Assembly (NCBI GenBank): GCA_965613025.1
Contig: CBFDUE010000023.1
Location: 1-30,334, forward strand
From: CAYTXJ01 sp965613025
GTDB lineage: Bacteria > Desulfobacterota > DSM-4660 > Desulfatiglandales > JALVMZ01
Direction of reading: 5' to 3'
DNA length: 30,334 nt
How positions within the stretch are numbered: position 1 is the first letter of the stretch; every line of letters starts with the position of its first letter. Made by a program: the position numbers and the translations under genes. Positions 25,498-30,334 of this stretch are shown one piece after another. A model generated the notes under the pieces. The model ran no database searches, was not told the origin of the DNA, and saw only the letters and a list, made by a program, of their open reading frames with translations.

Positions 25498-26739
25498 CTA
25501 AACTCTTTCAATAACTGCTGCAATCCCCAAGCCTCCACCCCCGCATATACATTCCAAGCCAAGCTTTGCTCCTCTCCTCCTCATCTCATGGAGCAGAGTT
25601 ACAAGCACACGGGTTCCGGTGCAGGCAATAGGGTGTCCAAGGGCAATGCCTGAGCCATTTACATTTACCTTTGAGTAATCCTCAGGTCCAATTCCCATCT
25701 CTTTTAGATCTGCAAGCACCTGTGCTGCAAATGCCTCCTGGATCTCTATTAGATCCATCTGAGCTAAAGACACACCTGCCCTCTCTAATGCCTTTTTCAC
25801 CACCTTGGGCACACTCTTATATGTGTATCTGGGATCCACCCCAACAACAGCAAAGGATCTGATTCTTCCAAGGGGTTCAATTCCAAGTGCCTTAGCCCTT
25901 TCTTTTGAACAGACAATGACTGCCGCAGCTCCATCATTTTCAGAAGATGAGTTCCCTGCAGTGCAAACACCCCCCAAGATAGGCTTCAGGCGTGAGAGCT
26001 TCTCTAAGCTGGTATCCTCTCTTGGACCCTCATCTCTATCCACAATTATATGCCCACCTTTTGGATCAGGCACCTCAATTGGCACGATCTCTTCAGAAAA
26101 TCTTCCTTCCCTGATCGCCTCACAGGCCTTTTGATGACTTCCAAGTGCCCAAAGATCACACTGCCTGCGGGTAATTCCCTCCTCCCTTGCTGCGGTCTCT
26201 GCCCAGGTCATCATTGAAGGTAGCACTCCATATCTCTCTTCAGGCTGTGACATCACCCTTGCACGCTGTATGCGGTCATAAAGGGGGATACCCCAGATAG
26301 ATAGATCACCATGTCCTTTTGGCATGCCCTTCTTTCCGCCAATCCCCCACTTTATATATCCAGGTATATAGAACTCGGCATTGCTCATACTCTCAACACC
26401 ACCTGCAACAACTACATCTGCCTTTCCTGCCTCAATCATCATGGATGCAAGACATACCACATCAAGCCCAGTGCAGCAGCGTCTATCTAAGGTAATTCCA
26501 GTGATGGAATCAGGCCAGCCTGCCTTTAAAAGAGACATACGTGCAATGTTTACATATTCCCCATTCTGATAGGATTGACCCATGATAACTTCATCCACCT
26601 CTATTGGATCAATGCCCGCCCTTTTTATTGCTTCATTTAGAACCGCTGCTGCAAGGTCATATGCAGGCACCTCTCTGAGAGCGCCCATATATCTTCCCAC
26701 AGGACTCCTTACAGCACTTATAATCACGGCCTCTTTCAA
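25498..26739 (-). CDS. Thiolase (acetyl-CoA acyltransferase), catalytically complete
   Basis: The 413-residue type I/II thiolase has the nucleophile C88 in RRCCTG, AGGVESMSN, the active-site histidine in GHPIACTG (H369) and the acid/base cysteine in CGGGGLG (C399). It therefore has the full catalytic set for cleaving a 3-oxoacyl-CoA with CoA. The start is a TTG preceded by a strong AAAGGAGG, the only plausible site. It lies between the amidohydrolase and Hbd genes with 15- and 14-base gaps. It contrasts with the Cys-less thiolase-like protein downstream and probably performs the actual thiolysis. Confidence 0.95.
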   Translation of the reverse strand: MKEAVIISAVRSPVGRYMGALREVPAYDLAAAVLNEAIKRAGIDPIEVDEVIMGQSYQNGEYVNIARMSLLKAGWPDSITGITLDRRCCTGLDVVCLASMMIEAGKADVVVAGGVESMSNAEFYIPGYIKWGIGGKKGMPKGHGDLSIWGIPLYDRIQRARVMSQPEERYGVLPSMMTWAETAAREEGITRRQCDLWALGSHQKACEAIREGRFSEEIVPIEVPDPKGGHIIVDRDEGPREDTSLEKLSRLKPILGGVCTAGNSSSENDGAAAVIVCSKERAKALGIEPLGRIRSFAVVGVDPRYTYKSVPKVVKKALERAGVSLAQMDLIEIQEAFAAQVLADLKEMGIGPEDYSKVNVNGSGIALGHPIACTGTRVLVTLLHEMRRRGAKLGLECICGGGGLGIAAVIERV

Positions 26740-26754
26740 GATTCTCCTCCTTTA

Positions 26755-27624
26755 CTAATCCATTTCAGGCAGTTTCAAAATCCTCTGTGCATTCTTATAA
26801 AGCACTTTTTCTATCACCTCATCCTTGTAGCCACCTTCCTCAAACTCCTTAAGCCATCTCTTTGGATGTATCTCAGGATAATCAGATCCATACATAAATT
26901 TGTCCTGAAGCCTGCCATTTATCTCCCTTTTTAGGTTTTCAGGAAAATACTTAGGTGCCCAGCCTGAAAGGTCGTTATAAACATTGGCCTTATGAAGCAG
27001 AACAGCTATCTGCTCATCAATCCAGGGCCATGCAGGATGAATCATGATGATGGTAAGCTCTGGAAAATCTGCTGCCACATCATCAATGTAGGGGATAGGT
27101 CTGGTGTATTTAAGGCGATAGCCGTACCCACCTGGCATCCCGGCTCCAATTCCAGTGGTTCCAGTATGGAATGAAACTGGAATTCCAAGCTCAACACATT
27201 TCTCATATATAGGGTAGAACCTTCTATCATTTGGAAAGAACCCTTGCGCAGACTGCTGAAACTTTAATCCCATTAGACCAAGCTCTTTTATGCATCTTTC
27301 AAGCTCTTTTATTGCCCATTTTCCCTTCCATGGATCAATCATGGCCCATCCCCCAATAAATACATCAGGGAATTTTTTAATTAAACGGGCCACCTCATCA
27401 TTTGTGCCTGAGGTATCATAACCACTTTCTGCCTGGGCATCCCAGCCTATAAGGATGGCCTTTATATCAAGCTCCCTGAACTCTTGGGCCATCTCTTCAT
27501 CTGTCCTAATTCTTTCCTCCATCCGATAGTATTTGGGCATAAACTCTGCTACTTCCTTCCCCCATCTTCGCTCATATGAAAATGGGGCTGTGCTTGGATG
27601 AACATGTACATCAATTGCCTTCAT
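26755..27624 (-). CDS. Metal-dependent amidohydrolase-family protein (amidohydrolase 2/ACMSD-like)
   Basis: The 289-residue TIM-barrel protein has the metal-binding pattern of the family: HVH (H7, H9), SFHTGT (H153), MIHPAWP (H196) and YGSDYP (D248). Known members include ACMSD and resorcylate decarboxylases, pyrone-dicarboxylate lactonase and other hydrolases of cyclic or unsaturated acids. Its place second in an acyl-CoA degradation operon, directly after marR, suggests decarboxylation or hydrolytic ring opening of the substrate or an intermediate. The reaction cannot be named from sequence. AGGAGG precedes the ATG. Confidence 0.88.
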   Translation of the reverse strand: MKAIDVHVHPSTAPFSYERRWGKEVAEFMPKYYRMEERIRTDEEMAQEFRELDIKAILIGWDAQAESGYDTSGTNDEVARLIKKFPDVFIGGWAMIDPWKGKWAIKELERCIKELGLMGLKFQQSAQGFFPNDRRFYPIYEKCVELGIPVSFHTGTTGIGAGMPGGYGYRLKYTRPIPYIDDVAADFPELTIIMIHPAWPWIDEQIAVLLHKANVYNDLSGWAPKYFPENLKREINGRLQDKFMYGSDYPEIHPKRWLKEFEEGGYKDEVIEKVLYKNAQRILKLPEMD

Positions 27625-27657
27625 TATAATCCTCCTGTTCTTTTACTTTTTAAAGTT

Positions 27658-28077
27658 TCAAAATTCAGCGTTGTCTATTTTAGAAATAATCGATTCAAAT
27701 ATCTCCTTTTCTTCCTCTGAAAAGATAGATAGGAATCGACTATTTATCTCGTTATAAAGTCCTTGTATCTCCTCTTTTATCCGTAGAGCCTTTTCTTTTA
27801 AATGAATCCTTATCACTCTCCTATCCCTACAATCAGGCCTCCTTTCTATAAGGGAGTCCCTTTCTAAACGGTCAAGTAATCCTGTCAGTGTCGCCTTATC
27901 AAGCGCCACTTTTTGGGCAAGATTAGTGATGGTTATACCTTCCTCTTCATATAGGGCAATAAGCAGAAAAAACTGGGTGGTGGTGATACCAAACTTCGAT
28001 ACCTTTTCTCCTGTAACCCTTGAAAGCTTGCGGGCTGCCTTTCCCAGATTAAAACATAGACATTCTCTGAACAGCAT
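27658..28077 (-). CDS. MarR-family transcriptional regulator
   Basis: The 139-residue protein has the MarR winged helix (about 33-98): TTTQFFLLIALYEEEG, ITNLAQKVALDKATLTGLLDRLERDSLIERR and the wing PDCRDRRVIRIHL. Flanking helices form the dimer interface. It is the first gene of the leftward acyl-CoA operon, 33 bases before the amidohydrolase gene. MarR regulators of aromatic and alicyclic acid degradation often respond to CoA thioesters, which would fit here. There is no clear ribosome binding site before the ATG. A palindromic site overlaps its promoter. Confidence 0.93.
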   Translation of the reverse strand: MLFRECLCFNLGKAARKLSRVTGEKVSKFGITTTQFFLLIALYEEEGITITNLAQKVALDKATLTGLLDRLERDSLIERRPDCRDRRVIRIHLKEKALRIKEEIQGLYNEINSRFLSIFSEEEKEIFESIISKIDNAEF

Positions 28078-28098
28078 AAAAAGTTTTTATCTAAAAAA

Positions 28099-28125
28099 TA
28101 TGAATACAAATTTTTTATATACATA
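28099..28125. promoter_or_regulatory. Inverted repeat, candidate MarR operator
   Basis: The left arm TATGAATACAAA and right arm TTTATATACATA are complementary at 10 of 12 positions around a three-base centre. The site lies about 22 bases upstream of the marR ATG and overlaps the predicted -10 box, a typical place for MarR autorepression. The region is AT-rich, so some symmetry may be chance. Confidence 0.45.
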
Positions 28126-28148
28126 CTAAATCATCTTTTTAATGTCAA
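28120..28148 (-). promoter_or_regulatory. Predicted promoter of the marR-led acyl-CoA operon
   Basis: On the minus strand TTGACA (28148-28143) is followed after 17 bases by TATGTA (28125-28120). The -10 match is modest, but the -35 is perfect and the distance to the marR start is suitable. The divergent MFS gene has no promoter I can define. Confidence 0.45.
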
Positions 28149-28259
28149 CCCCAAAAATCAGTAAATTTTTAACTACTCAAAGCTTTTATTGATACCTTAT
28201 AAAAAACTCTTTCAGTATATCTTTTTCTCTGATATGAGATGTTTTCCTGGAGACGGACA

Positions 28260-29456
28260 ATGAATCAGAAGAATAATAATTCTCCTATTAGCGGGGTCAC
28301 CGCATTTCAATTTATCCTGCTTATGGGCATCGTGAGTCTATTTGGTGATATAACCTATGAAGGTGCCAGGAGTATCACGGGACCATTTCTTGCAGTTCTT
28401 GGCGCAGGGGCTGGTATTGTGGGATTGGTGGCTGGAGTTGGAGAATTTATTGGATATGCTGTGCGAATTATTTCAGGCTATCTCTCTGATCGCACAAGGG
28501 CATACTGGATTTTCGTAATAATCGGCTATGGATTGATATTTTCTATTCCATTCCTTGCATTTGCGAATCACTGGAAGTTGGCTATCTTTCTGATTATCCT
28601 TGAGCGAGTAGGAAAAGGCATCAGGGCTCCTGCAAGAGATGCCATTCTTTCGCATGTAACCAAAAATATTGGAAGAGGCATTGGTTTTGGTATTCATGAA
28701 GCACTGGATCAGATAGGAGCCATCATAGGGCCGATGATCTTCTCAGTGGTCTTTTTTCTTAAAGGGGACTATAGAGACGGTTTCATTATATTAACCATCC
28801 CAGCCTTCCTTTGCATGGCTATTCTTTTGCTGGCAAGGAGTAAAGTCCCTTCCCCTGAAAGGATGGAATTTCTTCCATCAGAACATGACGATAATTCAGA
28901 AAAAAAACGAAGCCTTACCAGAGTCTTCTGGTTCTATTCCATTTTTACTTTTTTGAGCTGTGTTGGATTCCTGAACTTCCAGCTCATATCGTATCATTTC
29001 AAATTGATAGTTATTATGCCAGATGCCCAGATTCCCATGTTTTATGCAATTGCAATGGGTATAGATGCCCTGAGTGCCATAATATCAGGCAGGATGTATG
29101 ACAGATTTGGACTAATCACCCTATTGGTGATTCCATTCATCAGCCTGTTCATCCCTCTTTTATCTCTCTCCCATGTATATTATTTTACCATATCCGGCAT
29201 AATCCTCTGGGGGATAGCAATGGGACTTCATGAAACCATTATGCGGGCGGGTATAGCAGACCTTACCCATCCTGAGCGGAGGGGTATAGCCTATGGAATA
29301 TTTAATACCATATATGGTGGAGCCTGGCTACTGGGTGGCATCCTTATGGGGTTGCTATATGATTTATCCATAAAATATCTGATATTGTTTGCTATCTCTT
29401 TCCAGCTATTATCAATTCCTTTCCTGTTCATCACAGTAAGATATTCCAAACTTTAA
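28260..29456 (+). CDS. Major facilitator superfamily (MFS) transporter
   Basis: The protein has 398 residues from the chosen start, with about twelve membrane helices in two halves. The loop between helices 2 and 3 has SGYLSDRTR, and GKGIRAPARDAILS after helix 4 is typical of a bacterial MFS efflux-like subgroup. GRMYDRFG in the second half is the repeat of the 2-3 loop motif. The start at 28260 follows TGGAG by seven bases; an in-frame ATG at 28239 has no ribosome site. It is divergent from marR, so it might share that regulator and carry a substrate or product of the pathway. The substrate is unknown. Confidence 0.9.
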   Translation: MNQKNNNSPISGVTAFQFILLMGIVSLFGDITYEGARSITGPFLAVLGAGAGIVGLVAGVGEFIGYAVRIISGYLSDRTRAYWIFVIIGYGLIFSIPFLAFANHWKLAIFLIILERVGKGIRAPARDAILSHVTKNIGRGIGFGIHEALDQIGAIIGPMIFSVVFFLKGDYRDGFIILTIPAFLCMAILLLARSKVPSPERMEFLPSEHDDNSEKKRSLTRVFWFYSIFTFLSCVGFLNFQLISYHFKLIVIMPDAQIPMFYAIAMGIDALSAIISGRMYDRFGLITLLVIPFISLFIPLLSLSHVYYFTISGIILWGIAMGLHETIMRAGIADLTHPERRGIAYGIFNTIYGGAWLLGGILMGLLYDLSIKYLILFAISFQLLSIPFLFITVRYSKL

Positions 29457-29574
29457 TGGGTTTCAGTATCCAATTGATGATGCACTATTGTATGCACCCA
29501 TTTACTGTGTCTTTATAAGGTATGAGGCAAAGTTCTGTTGTTATATGCCCTTAAGTGCATCTAGATTGAAACCA
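29457..29574. repeat. Imperfect inverted repeat in the gap between the MFS and HD genes
   Basis: TGGGTTTCA (29457-29465) and GATGCAC (29479-29485) recur in inverted form as GTGCATC (29555-29561) and TGAAACCA (29567-29574). The arms differ in internal spacing, so this is not a simple terminator hairpin. It could be a decayed small mobile element or chance. The rest of 29457-29661 shows no gene or recognisable signal. Confidence 0.3.
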
Positions 29575-29661
29575 TAAGGAGACAAATACAAAGAATAAAA
29601 GGTCACAAAAGTAAATATACTAACCAGCACCTACGGAAAACAAGAGAAGACTAAACAATTC

Positions 29662-30240
29662 CTACCTCCCAAGATTATCTATCTCTTCCTCTAATCTCTT
29701 TATCTCTTTCCTTGCAATCTGTTTGGATTCAGACAGGATAAACCAACTATCAATCTTTAAGCTTAAGAACTCTAAAAATTCTTTGGGATCAAGATTAAGT
29801 TTCCTTACAATATACCAAAAAGAGTCTCTATGAAAACGGCTGAGTTTATCTGAGTCTTTTACAATGGCATCATTTAGGGAAATGGGCTCAACTCTTGAGT
29901 CATGGCCTGATATTATATCTAATATCTCCTTTAGCCTTTCAGGATCTATCTCCATATCCCTTAAGATCTCTTTTGCAATATTTACACTCTCCCTTTCATG
30001 TAATCTAACATATTCTGGGTCTGCATTGGGACCCCATGTCTTTTCAATAACATCTTCTGGGATTCTGCTCCTTCCGGTATCATGTAATATGAGGGATATA
30101 AAGATAACTTCCCTATCCCCTCCCCTAAGCTCCAATAGTGTCTCTGCATATCTTAAGGCAACCCGCACATGGGTCTCTCCATTTCTTACCTTAAGATATG
30201 GCCTCGCCAGTTCATATACAGATCTTATCTTATTCATCAC
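29662..30240 (-). CDS. HD-domain phosphohydrolase-like protein
   Basis: The 192-residue protein has the HD-superfamily metal-binding set: H24 (ETHVRVALRYAE), H53-D54 (LILHDTGRS) and D131 (VKDSDKLSRF), plus H81 and H113-D114 (SGHDSR). Members hydrolyse nucleotides or other phosphate esters; the substrate here cannot be told. It stands alone on the minus strand, converging on the MFS gene, and its start (tandem ATGs) has only a weak ribosome site. The conserved repeat begins a few bases upstream of the start, so its promoter lies in or beyond the repeat. Confidence 0.85.
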   Translation of the reverse strand: MMNKIRSVYELARPYLKVRNGETHVRVALRYAETLLELRGGDREVIFISLILHDTGRSRIPEDVIEKTWGPNADPEYVRLHERESVNIAKEILRDMEIDPERLKEILDIISGHDSRVEPISLNDAIVKDSDKLSRFHRDSFWYIVRKLNLDPKEFLEFLSLKIDSWFILSESKQIARKEIKRLEEEIDNLGR

Positions 30241-30243
30241 TAA

Positions 30244-30334
30244 AAGAGAGACCTTTACATAACCCCTTTTTACACTGGGGGTTATACCCCCCTCCGGGTT
30301 GGATGACCCTCTGGGTCGGAGACCAGACCCCCCA
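30244..30334 (-). repeat. Dispersed structured repeat, copy 2 (reaches window end)
   Basis: The reverse complement of this stretch shares ordered blocks with 110-188: GGTCTGG, CAGAGGGTCATCC, GTATAACCCC and a trailing CTCTC. This copy is highly self-complementary on the plus strand: GGGGGTTATACCCCC, GACCCTCTGGGTC, CTCCG paired with CGGAG, and outer TGGGGG paired with CCCCCA at the last bases. It may continue past the window. It probably folds as a multi-stem structure if transcribed. Confidence 0.65.

Noticed and set aside
29537..29572. Possible solitary CRISPR repeat ending in ATTGAAAC
   Set aside because: Only one copy exists, with no spacer-repeat periodicity and no cas genes in the window.
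29864..30262. 132-codon ORF opposite the HD-domain gene
   Set aside because: It is antisense to the metal-binding motifs of the HD protein, with no independent evidence.

Overview
The window looks like a chromosomal segment of an AT-leaning, Gram-negative (diderm) anaerobe. An RND/TolC tripartite efflux system and a TRAP transporter indicate two membranes. ADP-forming acyl-CoA synthetases, a thiolase/DUF35 cassette and beta-oxidation enzymes resemble gene sets of Desulfobacterota-type or related anaerobic acid-oxidising bacteria. This placement is inferred from gene content only. Related copies of one structured repeat lie near the start and, inverted, at the extreme end, so the window may be a contig that broke at a dispersed repeat.

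Region 1 (1-1.2 kb) is accessory: the repeat, a BrnT/BrnA toxin-antitoxin pair, and a truncated, nonsense-mutated IS256-family element with one recognisable end.

Region 2 (1.2-10.9 kb) is a lipoate-linked carboxylate module. lipB-lipA run leftward. Divergent from them is a tight rightward operon: XRE-cupin regulator, TRAP transporter (binding protein, small and large permeases), then E1-alpha, E1-beta, E2 and an E3-like flavoprotein of a 2-oxoacid/acetoin dehydrogenase complex. The likely scheme is uptake of a carboxylate, oxidative cleavage to an acyl-CoA on lipoyl-E2, and local synthesis of the lipoyl cofactor. The E3-like protein keeps the FAD site and redox disulfide but has lost most of the usual NAD-site motif.

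Region 3 (11-19.8 kb), leftward, holds a full-length ADP-forming acyl-CoA synthetase and a five-gene efflux operon: TetR, TolC-like outer-membrane protein, membrane-fusion protein, RND pump and a small PII-like protein. A near-perfect 34-bp palindrome overlaps the promoter in front of tetR.

Region 4 (19.8-28.1 kb), leftward, is a probable eight-gene operon for acyl-CoA degradation: MarR regulator, metal-dependent amidohydrolase, catalytic thiolase, 3-hydroxyacyl-CoA dehydrogenase, a thiolase-like protein without its nucleophilic Cys, a DUF35-SCP2 fusion, an acyl-CoA dehydrogenase with Asp in place of the catalytic Glu, and an alpha-only ADP-forming acyl-CoA synthetase. No enoyl-CoA hydratase is present. 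The substrate is unknown; the altered active sites suggest it is not an ordinary straight-chain fatty acid.

Region 5 (28.1-30.3 kb) holds an MFS transporter divergent from marR, a gene-poor 205-bp stretch with an imperfect inverted repeat, an HD-domain phosphohydrolase, and the second repeat copy at the end. I saw no tRNA, rRNA, CRISPR array or convincing rho-independent terminator.
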